From: Dicyema japonicum
Taxonomy: Eukaryota > Dicyemida > Rhombozoa > Dicyemidae
Reading direction: 5' to 3'
Assembly (NCBI GenBank): GCA_011109175.1
Contig: RDEW01000031.1
Location: forward strand, 315,970-378,499
Length of the DNA: 62,530 nucleotides
Program-made: the position numbers and the translations under genes
Notes under the pieces: generated by a model
The model's input: only the letters and a program-made list of their open reading frames with translations
What the model was told of the DNA's origin: nothing
Database searches by the model: none
Shown: one piece after another, positions 10,975-22,776 of the stretch
Layout of the letters: every line of letters starts with the position of its first letter
Position numbering within the stretch: position 1 is the first letter of the stretch

Positions 10975-12015
10975 TGATTGTACGGCGGTCAAATGACACA
11001 TCCTCAAAGTCTTCCCCACTGGTAATCCAGTAGTTGATTTGTCTAGAAGATTAATGACTGCACATGCTTCCTCATATTTCACAAATTAACGAATCCAATG
11101 CAACCATTAGCCCCATTACCTGATAGGGAGTTTATATATGCAATAGCTCCTTGAAAACAATTGGTAAAGCTGCAGGATATCGAATTCAAACTGCAAATTG
11201 GAGACATACACGCAGTAGTGGGAGACTGGAGGCCTCACTGACTGTCCCATTGAATTGAATCTGTTGTAAGAGTGGGGGTTGTTGGAGGAGGGAGGTGGAG
11301 GACAACAGATCTGAATGTACACAATTGGAATTAGTTGGGAATACTGAGGGTTCCTCGGCTTCTCATTAATTTTGGAGTTCTGTCTGACATACTTTACAAT
11401 CAAGAATTTGTCGGTCCCCGGGAGGATCTGTTTGTAGTTCAATACATTGATAGCCGTCAGCACACACTTTGTGACGGAATTTGACCATTCGCGTTCACTT
11501 TGACATCAAATGGCCGTCCTTTAAAAGTCAGATGGAATAGGCTGTCCCAAATGCCTCGAAGAGTGATCGAAGGTCGTGCTCTTGAAATGAAGGAGGCAGA
11601 TTCTGTACGTATAGGTTCACGGTCTCCGTTTCTTCACCGGATTCCATAGATAAAATGACCTGAATCAAGATAAACTTGCAACCCTGATGGCTTTTTCGTT
11701 GATAATTCTGCTGTCCAATAAGTCTTTGGCCTTCTGACACTCTTCCTTTGTAGAATATTCGATGAAACCGTATCACAGGAAACTCATAGTTGCCTGGTCG
11801 ATAAGTTTGAAGCCAATGACCTGTCGTTGAAATAATGGAATTACCGAGGAAACAGAGCCAAAGAGTGAGAGAAGATAGTCTGCAGTGATGGCGAGGTTAC
11901 ACACAATCAGTTCGTTGTCGTAGAAAGAAGGTTTCATTTCCTTGTTGGTTGTACTATTAAGCCTGGGTAAATTAAATAAGTACATTTTTGTCAGAATATC
12001 GTTATTTCCGTACAT
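10975..12015 (-). pseudogene. ELAV/Hu-like RNA-binding protein, decayed intronless copy
   Basis: All three RRMs of an ELAV/Hu-type protein are readable on the minus strand. RRM1: ELIVCNL, then LFGSVSSV, then YGFIEYSTKEEC as RNP1, ending with KAIRVA (about 11912-11680). RRM2: VNLYVQNLPPSFQEHDLRSL (RNP2), LLKDGHLMSK, TRMVKF in the RNP1 position, ending AINVLNYKQILPGTDKF and LIVKYV (11640-11390). A proline-rich linker follows, then RRM3: YCVYVSNLQFEFDILQLYQL, CIGFVNL and KYEEACAVINLLD. The spacing matches ELAV proteins, which bind AU-rich RNA. Lesions: in-frame TGAs at 11773-11775, 11528-11530 and 11495-11497, and frame changes near 11660, 11470 and 11147. Absence of introns suggests a processed copy, though no poly(A) tail remains. 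Confidence 0.8.
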
Positions 12016-12177
12016 TTGGCAGTCAAAAGAAAAAAGACAACAACAAACTAAAACTTTATTTTTTATTAATTTTAATTTATATTTAGTTTGTTTATTAATT
12101 TATTTGGATATTATTATATTATGCTTTTAAAAATAAGAATTTTGGTATTTAATATTCTATAGATTTATTTTTAACGT

Positions 12178-15040
12178 CATGTTGTTCGCCGTTTCTGTGA
12201 CGAAAACTGTGGAATATACTTCACAGACAAAAGAACCATCCTCTACGTCCAATCCAAGAGGAATGTCCTTCTTGGACGGTCTTCCCACTGGCCTCTCTCT
12301 CCTGCCTTGATGGAATCCCACCAGATGCTTTCCGGCGATGTGAACCCCATCCTGGACCTTGAAAACCCATTATTTTGATTCAACTAAACATAAATGGAGT
12401 GAAAGGGAAGATCCTCGAACTCAGAAAACTCTTAAAAAGGTATAATACTGACATTTGCCTACTCCAAGAAACAAGACTGACTCCGTCTTCTTCCACTCCC
12501 GTCTTCCCAAACTATCACGTCATCAGGCGCGACCGCCCAGCTGGGAGGGGTGGTGGACTGCTTACCCTTATCAAAAAAGAAATTCCGTACGCAAACGAGA
12601 CTTTTGTCAACCTCAAGTCTCCCGTCGAATATATTGGTATTTTAGTCAAGACAAGTATCAGAAACATAAACATATTGAATGTGTATGTGCCACCGCCCAA
12701 CTCATGCTCCAAGGAATTCAGGTTCTCCCTCTCAGACATCGACAAATCAAAAAATATGTTACTTTGTGGAGACCTAAATGAAAAGCATCCGAGATGGTTC
12801 AAGAACCAACCATGCGATGTCCGAGGAAACCAATTGTTATCGAATTTGGATGACCTGATAATATTAAACAACCCTACATTCAATACAAGGACTCCCTACA
12901 GAGCGAATGACCGGACATCGTCCCCCGATCTCACTCTTGCCTCACCAAACATCGCAACATTAACAAAATGGACAGTACCATACGAGACCAGCAGTGACCA
13001 TAATCCCGTTATGATTACGTTTGAAGGAAGAGTGTCAATTGTAAAGAAACCTGTTTTATTTACTGACTACAAAAATGTCGACTGGAAAAAGTTCTCAAAT
13101 TTTGTCGACTATTATTTACTTGACTTTTATTTATCCAATTTCAACTCCATCGATAAAACTATCCTATTTTAATAGAGTGGTACGCGAGCGAATGAAAATT
13201 TGTATTAAAAGAAGGCCACTGACCTCAAGAAATACTCTTCTCCCATAGCCGATCCACTTATAAAAGAAAGAAATTACCTAAAAAGCTTCCAAAAACAATC
13301 CTGGGAAAAAAGATTGAGAATTTGTACATTAAAAAGAGAGATCAGGAACAATGCAAAGAAGAAGCAAGAGAAAGTTTGGAAAAACCTCATGTCCAATCTA
13401 AACAAGCAGAACTTTCTTACAAAAATGTGGCAAACACTTAAAAGCTTTATTAACGCTGACAACCCGGCCACACGTGATGAAATGGAAAACAAGATCTTCC
13501 TAAACAAACTTATGAAGTACTACTCCTCTACGAGTTTCATCCCACACAAGAAATTCGAAGGTCCATCCATCCTAGCCCTCAAACCTAAAAGAGCCACCTC
13601 CCCGATTGTCCTCTCTGTGGAGAACGTACAGAATATTGTCAATGGTCAAAAGTCGATTTATTCCTGTGGTCCGGACGGAATCCCTGCAATAGTTCTGAAA
13701 AACATAGGCCCCTATGCTAACATGGCCCTCACAAAAATTTTTAACTTTTCAATCAACGAAAATTGTATTCCTTCCATATGGAAGCTATCAAACATACGAC
13801 CACTTCTGAAACCCGGGCGACCAAAAAGATCACCAGCCTCATACAGACCAATATGTGTTACATCAAAACTTTTGGAAAAGCTGATTCTTGAACTAATCAA
13901 ACCATACCTTCCTGATGCACCTTTTCAAAACGGATTCAGAAAAGGACACTCCACAGAAACGCATCTTACATGCCTTACAAATTTCATCAAGGATGGACTA
14001 AAGCGCAAACCTCATCAGAAGTCTTTGTTATGCTCCATCGATATAGAAAAAGCTTTCGACACCGTCCCAAGAAAGCTTTTGACAAGGAAGATCTTTACGT
14101 CAAATATTTCAAATAACCTAAAAATCTGGATCGCAAATTTCCTAAATGGAAGAAGAGGAAGAGTAACTGCTGGAAAAATCAGATCAGTGACCAAGTTCCT
14201 TCCAAATGGGGTCCCTCAAGGATCTCAACTTTCACCACACCTATTCAACCTATTCTTGAATGATATTCCCTCCCTTACCAGTGACGATACTCTGGTTCTG
14301 ACATATGCGGATGATATAATCGTCGCAGTCAAAGACCAGTGCGTTAATACTACTGTATACCGGATACAAGTTTCATTGGACGATCTGAACTGTTGACTCG
14401 TTAAGAACATTCTACATACAAGTCCCGAAAAGTCTTATACAACAATTCTTACAACAAACAGAAGATTGACAAACTCCGCTTTATGTGTAACCATAAATGG
14501 AAACTCAATCTTTAAGACCAACTCGGTCAAGATACTGGGCGTAACATAAGACCCACTTTAGACCTTCAGCAAACATATCGACGAAGTCATCTCCTCGGCA
14601 CAACGAAAGCTAAATTTTGCTAAAACACTCCTTGGGCAATATAATGGGTGTTTTAACTCAAATTTGGAGTAGCTCTATGTGCAGTATATTCAACCGTCTC
14701 TAACTTATGGGTGTGCTGCATGGGGAACCAAACTATCAAACGCGAATATGGAAAAAAATAATACATTCCAAAAATGGCCAGCAAGGCTCTGCAATGGTTT
14801 TCCAGACACCAATAAACCCTACACCATTGAGGAATTAGTGAGGAAAACCGGAGCCTTACTACCACCCCAAAAAGTAGCAAATCCACGCCCAATCAGGAAT
14901 TGCGTTGGAACCCGTGAGGAACACCGAGCAAGAATGAGATGGCTATTCGAGGCGGCAGGAATCACCTGACGGCTTTTATTTATTTAATTTGTCACTGATT
15001 TTTGGTTTTTAATAATAAAAATTCTATATATAATTTTTTA
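12178..15040 (+). mobile_element. J1 jockey-like LINE, nearly complete
   Basis: An APE-type LINE with endonuclease, RT and C-terminal domain in one frame, followed by a short 3' UTR with TTTAATTTGTC and TTTTTGGTTTTTAATAATAAAA. The 3' UTR pattern recurs at 50113-50172 and, more loosely, 57325-57390. About 190 bases upstream of ORF2 can be read as the end of an ORF1-like protein (CDENCGIYFTDKRTILYVQS), but this is uncertain. The element sits about 160 bp from the ELAV pseudogene, transcribed away from it. Confidence 0.85.
12375..14969 (+). pseudogene. J1 ORF2: APE endonuclease plus reverse transcriptase
   Basis: One reading frame runs from 12375 to the terminal TGA at 14967 without any indel, broken only by about seven nonsense codons. 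The APE domain shows LNINGVKG (Asn), LLQETRL (Glu), GDLNEKHPRW (Asp-x-Asn) and SSDHNPV (Asp-His), so its catalytic set is complete. The RT shows CGPDGIP, RPICVTSKLLEKL, FRKGHSTETH, motif A DIEKAFDTVP, motif B GVPQGSQLSPHLFNLFLND and motif C YADD at 14304-14315. The C-terminal part has YIQPSLTYGCAAWGT and ends LFEAAGIT. Stops include TAA TAG after 13168, TAA at about 13204, a TGA at the 14394 end of the RT (probably an old TGG), TAA and TAG near 14550, and TAG near 14672. Confidence 0.9.
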
Positions 15041-15219
15041 TCGTGGTGTTATGTGGTTTACCAATTCTGTAAATATTGGTAACGTCAGGAGGGCACCTAA
15101 TGTACTTCTAAAAAGAACCATTAAACATTAATCCGAGAATACTGTCTCCCAGGCGGCACTTTCAGTTTCAAACTACCCGGAAGGAACCCCTAGTTCTCCG
15201 CAAGAAATTGACAACGGTT
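15041..15219. other. Spacer between two J1 copies
   Basis: Head-to-tail gap between the J1 3' end and the next APE fragment. It contains a gtggtgttatg string and a short inverted pair around gtaaatattggtaac. Confidence 0.35.
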
Positions 15220-15720
15220 ACAACTAAACGGCAATGGAGTAAAGTGCAAAATATTGGAACTGCGTCTCTCCTGGCGAAGCTGAATGTCGACTTGATATGA
15301 TTCAAGAGACTAAACTTTCGTTAAACAGTCCTACTTCGCTGTTTCTTGGATACAAGTCAATACGGACTAACCGGAAGAAGCCGGCTGGTGGCCTACTGAT
15401 TTTATATCGGAAATACCTTAAATGTGTTGACATCAATTCAGTGGTGAAGAATATCTTGGGAAACGATGATGCTAATAAAGTCACCGCAATTTAACTTGAA
15501 CAACACATGGAAAAATTACCTTTGTGAACATCTACGTTCTTCCCATCTTGTTCTTGCCAGAAGCACTAAGCTATGCCAAATTTATCCACTTTGGATTCTT
15601 TGAACTATGTGACTATTGGTAGGGATATCAATGGAAAACACCCTCCATGGCTTGAGTTTTGATGGAAATGGAATTTTAATCAAAAGATGCTTAAAAGCAA
15701 TCTATCCAAATAAACTACAG
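15220..15720 (+). pseudogene. J1 APE endonuclease fragment, second copy
   Basis: Begins with NGVKCKILELR-like sequence, then MIQETKLSLNSPTS, GYKSIRTNRKKPAGGLLILY and, after a stop and frame change, a VNIYV block and a decayed GRDINGKHPPW corresponding to GDLNEKHPRW of the main J1 copy. It follows that copy in the same orientation. Only the endonuclease part is present; no RT follows. Confidence 0.75.
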
Positions 15721-15799
15721 AGCAATTTATAGGAATATTATGTTAAATTAATAAGAATGGAGGAAAAAACTTATATCACCGTAGAAACGTAGCTAACAG

Positions 15800-16195
15800 A
15801 TTCAAAATTGTATTTAGTAATAATTTATGCGGAATTAAGAATTATCTGAAATTTAGATTTTCCATTAATAATTTTTAAATCAATTAGCTAAAAGTATTTT
15901 TTTCTATTGCAAAAATGGAAAAACAACATATTTTCTATTTTAAAAAATGTCCTTCCACATTATCTATTCAGTAAAGATTTTTATTATTGTAAAAGTATTA
16001 TGTAAATACAGAAATCTGAAAATGTTTAGAATTGCATTATTCTACATTTTAACAAAGTTGATGATTAATTTTTTTCATATTTAAAAAAAATTTTTTCTTG
16101 ATAAATTTGTCATAAAGGAAAAAAATCACCCTATTTATAACCCATACAAACCGGACCCCAGAGATACCCATGTTATAGAAAAGAGCTCTTGAGAT
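15800..16195. other. AT-rich stretch, nothing recognised
   Basis: Long A and T runs; all frames closed. Confidence 0.5.
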
Positions 16196-16789
16196 GTCTG
16201 GGAAGGAGACTATACATTATCCACTACTGATTGGAGTCAAAGAAATAGTCGTATCTATTACAAATTCTTCAGAGACTTGTATGCTAGTTTGTCTAGGCAA
16301 GAGGAGTCTTTGAACGTTTGGTGGACTTAATGTTGCTCAATGAGTGTTGCGTGAGACTTTGGACGGCTACAATATACGATTTTATATGCAAGAATCCCCA
16401 TGGTTGCCCGGATTCCGCTTTAATACAGTTTTGAATGTACTGAATTTTGCATTCGTTGAATTCCGAGGACAGTTGATGTTTTTTCCCCGATATTTTGGAC
16501 TAGGGGAGTTCCTTGGAGTCTATCATTAAAGAAATTTTGTGGATATTTTCCTTCACGAAGGGTTTGAGGAATTATTTCTTTATCCTTGGAGTATTCATAG
16601 TGTGCTTCGAACATAGCAAAATAAGAGAATCCAATCTTCCCGGTCGGTGGAAGAACCCGCCTTTTCAATGCACCGGTATAAACTGTCTGAGGTCGATACG
16701 TGGGCGAATCTTAATGAGCTTGTGTGAAGATGTCACGTTGATGATCAAAAGTAGGACAATTTTTATGGAAACTAAAATTAAAAAAATGG
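16196..16789. other. Unidentified ORF-containing stretch
   Basis: Overlapping ORFs on both strands (+ 16513-16818; - 16668-16420). The minus reading FAMFEAHYEYSKDKEI has a faint resemblance to the minus ORF at 19067-18831 (YAMYEVRSEYSEDSKR), so the two places may share a decayed element. No function assigned. Confidence 0.2.
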
Positions 16790-17260
16790 CAGCTAAAAAT
16801 GGGATTTATCGCAACTAAAATTCACTGCTTTTATGGTGGGTCTCATTTTAATGACACAGTCCGCTCCAATGTCGTCGAATGTATAGCAATCCTTTGTGAT
16901 ACCTCGAGGCCGCGTGTTTGATATGCCTGGTATATATGCTTTCACAGGACAATCCAGTTTCAAGGCTTCTAAATGGTGTTTGTAGAATTTTCTGACAATC
17001 CCATCCCAAATCAAACTACTGGAATGATATATACTTTTGCTTTGTGTATTAATCCGAGTTTGCATGCTTAGAGATCATACTTGTGTGCCTCTCGACTTAG
17101 ACATGCTGGGATGTGATTCCCACTTGTATTACACTTATTTTATTCTTCATCTCATCAAACACAAATATGTCCGATTTGTTATTTTGTACCTTCGTGTGCG
17201 TGGCTGTTGTTGTATCTTTTCAATTTCTACAGACTCGTTCTCAAGTTAAAATTGGTTAGC
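16790..17260 (-). pseudogene. Dong/R4-like LINE, RLE domain remnant (RLE-3)
   Basis: On the minus strand one frame reads FDEMKNKISVIQVGITSQ and then, with frame changes, KVYIIPVV and IWDGIVRKFYKHHLEALKL. The same order is seen in the 20850-21763 copy (VVNDRESDQVLIIEVGITSQ, VLVIPIVMT, YHKGYLKQLG). It corresponds to the PD-(D/E)xK endonuclease end of Dong/R4-type elements. The proline of PD is lost and E of IEVG is Q. The domain is broken in at least three places. Confidence 0.65.
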
Positions 17261-18062
17261 TAACTTCCTTATCGGTCGAAGGGGACGCGTCTGATTGGAC
17301 AGTCAAGATCTATTTCCTGGCTTCTTCCGAATGGTGTTTCCCAAGGAATCCCTTTGTAATCTTAACCAAAGCATGTTGTATGTTGTATACGAAGATCTGA
17401 CTAGAAAATATTATTAAAAGATTTTGCTACCATCATATAGTCAGATCTTAACTAAATAGAATACTTTTTACCACCGCGAGTCAATTGATTTAATCACCTT
17501 TGACCACCCAAGGGGTATTTGTCGACGAAATTTTAAAAACAAAAGAACTTGAGTTATGACTTTTATCTTAATCTTGTTTGTTAGGGTCTTATTACGGGGT
17601 ACATCCGTCTGAGGTGTCCAGTACATACATTAAATGCTCTTAGAGAAGATATTCACTGATGCATATTTAAATTTGGAATACGTAGTTCGTTAATATTTGT
17701 ATATTCTGGTAGATAAGTAATGTCAATGAGTGAATGCTGACTATCGGTGATGTGATATAAAATGTTCTATTAAATAGTCTTCCATCATTAGAAAAGACAA
17801 ATTTAATGCATTTAAAAATCTAACTAAATTAATATCACATTTTCTAAGCGCATCTTTTACCATAATAATTTAACAAAACTAATAAAACGTCAGTCGCCTA
17901 CCTTTGTGCTCCATCAATTACTGCGTCACTACAATATCCTTAGCTAACTATGTTGTAATTCCAGACCGACTAGGTGGAGTTAGAAATGTTACAAAAAATT
18001 GACAAACCGTTACCTTCTATGGGGTGGTGGACCAACACTTTCTAAGCTAACCCATCGAGCAA
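17261..18062. other. Unassigned stretch
   Basis: AT-rich with no recognisable gene. No match to the other repeats was noticed. Confidence 0.45.
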
Positions 18063-18459
18063 GTTAATTAATTTAATTTATTAACCACGGATACAGCGAG
18101 AAACAAGTTAAAGTAAACAAGTATATCCAGTTTACACGTCTTAAGACAGAGTCCATCCGGAATCGACATAAAAGAAAAAGACGTCCATTACTTGCAGTCT
18201 TCCACCTTTCCCTTTTGGCCGTTCGTTCAATCGGCTGTAAATTGTATAATCCGTACAGTTCTTTTTTCAAATCTTTATTGGAATCTTGATTTTCATTCAG
18301 CGATCGTGCTGATTTATGTCTTGGGAGTTTAATTTTTCCCAGTTTTACTGATTGACACCCCATGTTCCAGAATTTTACAAAAGTACGGTAACAAACGCGT
18401 TTTAAAGTCGCGATTTGTCCTGAATTTTTGTCTTCAGCATACTGGTCCTCTCTTTTCAC
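18063..18459 (-). repeat. Interspersed repeat IR, copy 3, with a 128-codon ORF
   Basis: Bases 18063-18215 match 9718-9866 closely (aaccacggata, cagagtccatccggaat, acttgcagt). An open frame runs 18459-18073 on the minus strand through the repeat and beyond. Its protein is basic (KLGKIKLPRHKSAR, IERTAKRERWK) and ends in the hydrophobic translation of the repeat. I do not recognise it. The ORF may be the 3' end of an element that ends in this tail, ending with TATCCGTGGTTAATAAA. Confidence 0.45.
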
Positions 18460-18830
18460 TGTTATTATGTCAGTTGTTTTTTCGATATTAACTCAACCCC
18501 ACACAAGCACGTATCGGCCGAATGACTGAATCTTTGTATTCACGACGGCACGTTCCACAGTTCATGCGTATCATGGATTCTAGAGGCATTGGTGACTGGG
18601 ACTCTCCAGAAGTCTATTTTCCGTAACTTTAGTGGCTCTTTTTCGGCTAACCTCGATCTTCAAAAAATGAATTGATTCCAGATGCCACACGCATAAGAAA
18701 TTCATGTTTCAATGTATTGGGTGTATATAGAAATTCAACATTTTCAATGATCATTTGTCGAATATTTCGGGGGTATATTTAGGATATTTTGTATATCACC
18801 CATCTTTTCAAAAAATAGTCCATTACATAA

Positions 18831-19266
18831 CTAACTAATGCTATGGAAGTTGCGCCTCAAGATCGAGAGTATAAGTTTCTGGATGGGCCATAATGTCATT
18901 TTAGGATCTCCTTTCTGCAATCCTGCAAGACACCCGATCAACCTGATGAACTTTGGCATGCTGTGGCCATGCTCACCATACGTCTCAATGAAACAGTATT
19001 CCCTCCTTTTGGAATCTTCAGAGTACTCACTGCGGACCTCATACATAGCATACTTGATTAGATTCACTTTTGAGAAAGTATCCGTGCATGTAGAGGAAAG
19101 TAAAACATCTCCATCTGTTCATAGCATAATTCTTAATGTCATTCGGCTTCTTATCATCACTCATGTCAAGTACGAAGGGTTCCAGGAAGCAAGCATTGAT
19201 TATACAACTCCCAACCATCTAATGATGTGGTCAAAAACTTCAAATATACCAAATTTTTTCCATTAA
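18831..19266. other. Two antiparallel hypothetical ORFs
   Basis: Minus ORF 19067-18831 contains GCLAGLQKGDPKMTLWPIQK, which faintly echoes RT motif B (GVQQGDP); plus ORF 18838-19266 is its shadow. No other RT motif lies at the right distance, so I do not call an RT. Confidence 0.2.
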
Positions 19267-19939
19267 AGAAGACTTAGATTGTCACTGTCTGGATTTGAAT
19301 TGAGTCTACTTAAAATTGGACAACAAGCCGCAGTGAATTAGCGCCAAGAACTCTGGAGATCACAGTGGATATTGTTGGACAAAGTATTTATTAAGAAACG
19401 GTATTTCCTCTTTTAAGGTATTTTGAAAATTTTCATCAGATATCCGACTGTGTTAGAATTCAGGATTATCGTCACTATCCAGATGTCTGAACTTAAAAAA
19501 GATGTGGAGGATTTGGATCCGTACCTTAAGAAAAGATTATGAATTAGACAATATCCTCGTTTGTCTGTTCAAATCAGAAAAAAACTTTTTTACAGTAAAT
19601 AAAATAGAATAAAGATTTTTCAATCAAGATAGATTACTAAATATCAAAAAAATTGAATGCTTTTTGTTTTAAAGGAACTTAACTTGGTGATTTTGGTGGA
19701 AACCATTTTTACAGTCTTTTTAAATAACCCCGGATATACTTGAAAAGGGTTTTATTCAGTTCCCCGGTCGGAATGGGACGTATCTTTTCCAAATATTATG
19801 CCTATCCATATTAGCCATTCTGGGAACCCCTCTACTAATTTAGTGAAGAGAGGGATCCTTTTTCGTTCAATTTATTGTATTGAACCACTATTATTAGGGA
19901 CATAAATTGAATCACACTAACAACCACGGATAAGGTCCA
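19267..19939. other. Unassigned stretch
   Basis: No coding signal. A ccccggatatacttgaaaag string near 19728 resembles the start of the IR repeat. Confidence 0.35.
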
Positions 19940-20015
19940 ACAATCCCGATGCCAAAAGGGTTTGACGAGTGACGCCGTCATCAGTGGATACTCACTGCGG
20001 AACTGGATTGTCTAC
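19940..20015 (+). repeat. SINE, 3' half only
   Basis: Bases 19954-20013 match the body of the SINE at 45976-46145 (gtttgacgagtgacgccgtc, ctcactgcggaactggattg) with very few differences. The tRNA-like head is missing. It ends in a (TTA)n-like tail (ctattattattaat). Confidence 0.8.
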
Positions 20016-20329
20016 TCGTGAAAAGGCTATTATTATTAATCGATAAACAACCCGATTCCAATATAATTCCCTTTAGTTTCGTCCTAATCGCGATAGAGAA
20101 TTAAGGGGGCCGGGACTGTCTCCAGGCGTGTTCTCCGAGAGATTGGAACCGAATCTCGCCATGCTCTGAGATCGAGAGTGGCGTTGGTTTTATGGACGGC
20201 TCGGGATTGCAATCGTTCGTGGAAATGTCCTCTGTCTCTTGGAAGAACTAATCGTAGGGAACCAAGAAATGTTCAAAATTACAATCAATTTTGATGAGAA
20301 ATAATCAAATTCCTACTAAGATGCGGTTA

Positions 20330-20830
20330 CGCTTATATAATGGATTTGTCCGACAATTCCTCATGTACAACGCAGGTACTTGGGAACATCAAAGGAAAAT
20401 ATGGAACAGCTTGACTCTTTTCAAGAGGCCAACTGAGAAAACTCCTTGGATAAAATAAAACTTCAAACAATAAAATATACAGACTGACTGATTGTGGACC
20501 AATAAGTCTGAACATACTTGAAGCCCATTGGCGCCTATTTGGACATATTCTACAGATGAGTGAGGAAACACCAGGCAATGCCGTCATGGAAGAATTTTCG
20601 GCCATACTGAATTTTCTACATTCGAAGGACGTCCAAGAGATTGTCTTCCCAAGACACTTGTGTAGAATTATGCTGTGATCAGGGGCCGATTGATGGATGC
20701 AGACGATCTGGACGAAATCAGGAGGCGAGCAAGACGACGAAGGGATGGGGAAGGCAAACGGCAAGAATAGTCGAAAACATGGCACAAGCCAAACCATAAA
20801 CACTGTTTATTGGCAACGCGGACGTGCATT
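20330..20830 (+). pseudogene. LINE C-terminal domain remnant
   Basis: The + strand reads, over several frames, QLRKLLG, then YRLTDCGPISLNILEAHWRL, FGHILQMSEETPGNAVMEEF and a GRPRE-like block, then MDADDLDEI. The order R-W-x-G-H-x-x-R/QM, then GRP, is the usual tail of APE LINE proteins downstream of RT. The open minus frame at 20803-20333 is only its shadow. A TTA-rich tail follows at about 20830-20850, then an RLE-3 fragment begins in the same orientation. Confidence 0.6.
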
Positions 20831-20849
20831 TATTAAATTATTATTAATT

Positions 20850-21763
20850 TATGGAGAACATAACGTTGATCGAATTACAATATAATAATTTGATGGGAAA
20901 GATCAACTTAAAAAGTCTTCATAAGGTCCCCTTAAGAGCATTGGATAACCCACATGTCGACCTTAAGTCGTCGACAATATGGCTAAAATACGGTGACAAC
21001 TCACTTCGATCGGAGGCGCTGTACACGTATATGCAAGACCGCAATATTTTTGGGGTCGATCAACAAATACATGTCCCCACTGTAAGTCAAGGAGTATGTC
21101 GGTTGATCATTTAGCCACTCGGTGCGGATCCATGCTCTGCCACGACTATATGTGGAGGTACAACGAGGTAGTAAGGAGTCTTCATCTTCTATTATGCAAT
21201 AAGTATTGTATTCGCCACACCAGAAAGTTGCGAACTCATAAAATGCAATCTTTAGTAGAGAAAACCAGGGTCCAAATTAATGTAGACAGTGTTACCCGTA
21301 CCTCGGAGCTAGTCAAAAACAATAAACCGGACACTGTGGTAAACGATAGGGAGTCTGACCAAGTCCTTATCATAGAGGTTGGTATTACGTCTCAAGATAG
21401 TTTGCAGACTGTGGAGGTGGATAAATAAAGGAAGTATGACTTGCTTGCAAACAAGATGGGTCAGATGCTTGGTTGAAAGGTCCTCGTTATTCCAATAGTA
21501 ATGACGTGAGAAAGAATTGCAACAAAGTACCACAAGGGTTATCTGAAGCAGTTAGGAAAAGATACGAAGCTCCAGGCCTATCTACAGTCCACTGTATTAA
21601 AGCGGACCCTAGAGAGCCTGACACTGGAGTATAGGAGGCAGAGCCCAGAGATACCATATGGGATGAGGATTCAATTGGACATTACGCTCTCAGAGTTGTT
21701 TCAGCAACCAGAATCGAACCTGCCTGAGGAGGCTGGCGAACAGGCAGGCGAAGAAGGTTGTTG
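20850..21763 (+). pseudogene. Dong/R4-like LINE, C-terminal half with RLE domain (RLE-3)
   Basis: The best copy of this group. The first ORF (20851-21114) has INLKSLHKVPLRALDNPHVD and TYMQDRNIFG. The second (21096-21428) has a CCHC-like DHLATRCGSMLCHDYMWRYN, then NKPDTVVNDRESDQVLIIEV and GITSQDSLQTVEV, the PD-x11-E-V nuclease core. After one TAA it continues KYDLLANKMGQMLG, IPIVMT, KYHKGYLKQLGKDTKLQAYL and VLKRTLESLTLEYRR, ending about 21760. Only one frame change and three nonsense codons are needed to explain the breaks. The RT lies outside the retained segment; the element is 5'-truncated. Confidence 0.75.
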
Positions 21764-22229
21764 ATTATTAAATATTAACTCTTTATTGTTGGTTAAATAA
21801 AGTGGGTTTAAAAAAAAGAGAACATAACCAAATGATGGGGAAAAACTTAATAATTTGAGTATCTGAAAAGATGAGACATCGATGAGATCAGGATGAATCG
21901 GATGAGATCAGGATGATAGGGGGAAAGGAGACACCAATGGAAGGGAAAGATATATGTTCAAAACAGTTATTAAAAAATAGTAGGCAGATTTTAAGGTTTT
22001 ATTGGTCAAGAGGTCTGATATGTTAATCTGTTGACCAGGATATGATTCATGATTAGTGATGAGGCCTCCACCCTTCCATCTTTTCTGTCCCGTCTGAACA
22101 CAGAGTATCTCTAGTAGGTTGGTTAACTTTCGGCTGCCGTGTGGTTAACGTTCGAACTACATCCACTGTCGAAAAAAGTCTCTTGAAAAAAGCTACATCC
22201 ACTGAATATTCGTGATGGTGGAAATGCAG
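21764..22229. other. Unassigned stretch
   Basis: Follows the RLE-3 stop, with a short duplicated gatgagatcaggatga motif at about 21880-21915. No gene seen. Confidence 0.45.
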
Positions 22230-22776
22230 TATTATTTGATTGCAAGGGGGATAGATTAAGACTGCTTCTCAAATCGCCGAATTAAACTTCCGAGAAATCT
22301 GTCTATCTCGGTCATTTGTTTTGAGATCACCAGTCGTCCATCTTCTTAACAAAGAGTAGGATGTTTAGATTTAGTCCTCATGAAATTTTCAACTGAGAAA
22401 AATGGTAGAAACACTTATCCGAAAATCAATACAATTATTTGCAGGGGGAATACACCGTGTCTTTGTTTGTGAGTTCCAAAAGAGAATCCAGTTCCGCAGT
22501 GTTGAAACACTGATGACGGCTTCAATTGTGACGACCCTAAGCATCGTAGAGACGTAAAAAATAATCGGCGAGAATAGTATTGGAAACAGATAATTGAAAC
22601 CAATCATGCTCTAACTGAGGACGATAGACATATTTAGTTCCTGTGAAACCTATCTCCATGTCCCTGGGTTTCTGAGTAGTGTCGAAATGTTGAGGACTCC
22701 ATAACCATTCTCTTAATTGATCTAGAATTTGCAAAAATGATCTGGTGTTATACAGAAATAGTAGGCGGACCGACAC
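22230..22776 (-). other. Unidentified minus-strand coding-like segment
   Basis: The minus ORF 22776-22537 (79 codons) has a coherent-looking middle (DMEIGFTGTKYVYRPQLEHD) and overlaps other-frame ORFs down to 22389. A continuation in another frame reads TAELDSLLELTNKDTVYSP. This could be a broken protein of about 150 residues, host or mobile. I do not recognise the family. Confidence 0.25.

Noticed and set aside
10975-12015. Reassignment of TGA as a sense codon, since the ELAV-like frame has three in-frame TGAs and the 46823 ORF another.
   Set aside because: LINE ORFs in the window end with TGA at homologous positions and use TGG for conserved tryptophans. Frameshifts also occur, so ordinary decay explains the stops.
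18831-19067. Reverse transcriptase because of GLQKGDP.
   Set aside because: No other RT motif at suitable distance; a seven-residue match is not enough.
20333-20803. 156-codon minus-strand ORF as a gene.
   Set aside because: It is the antisense shadow of a LINE C-terminal domain on the + strand.
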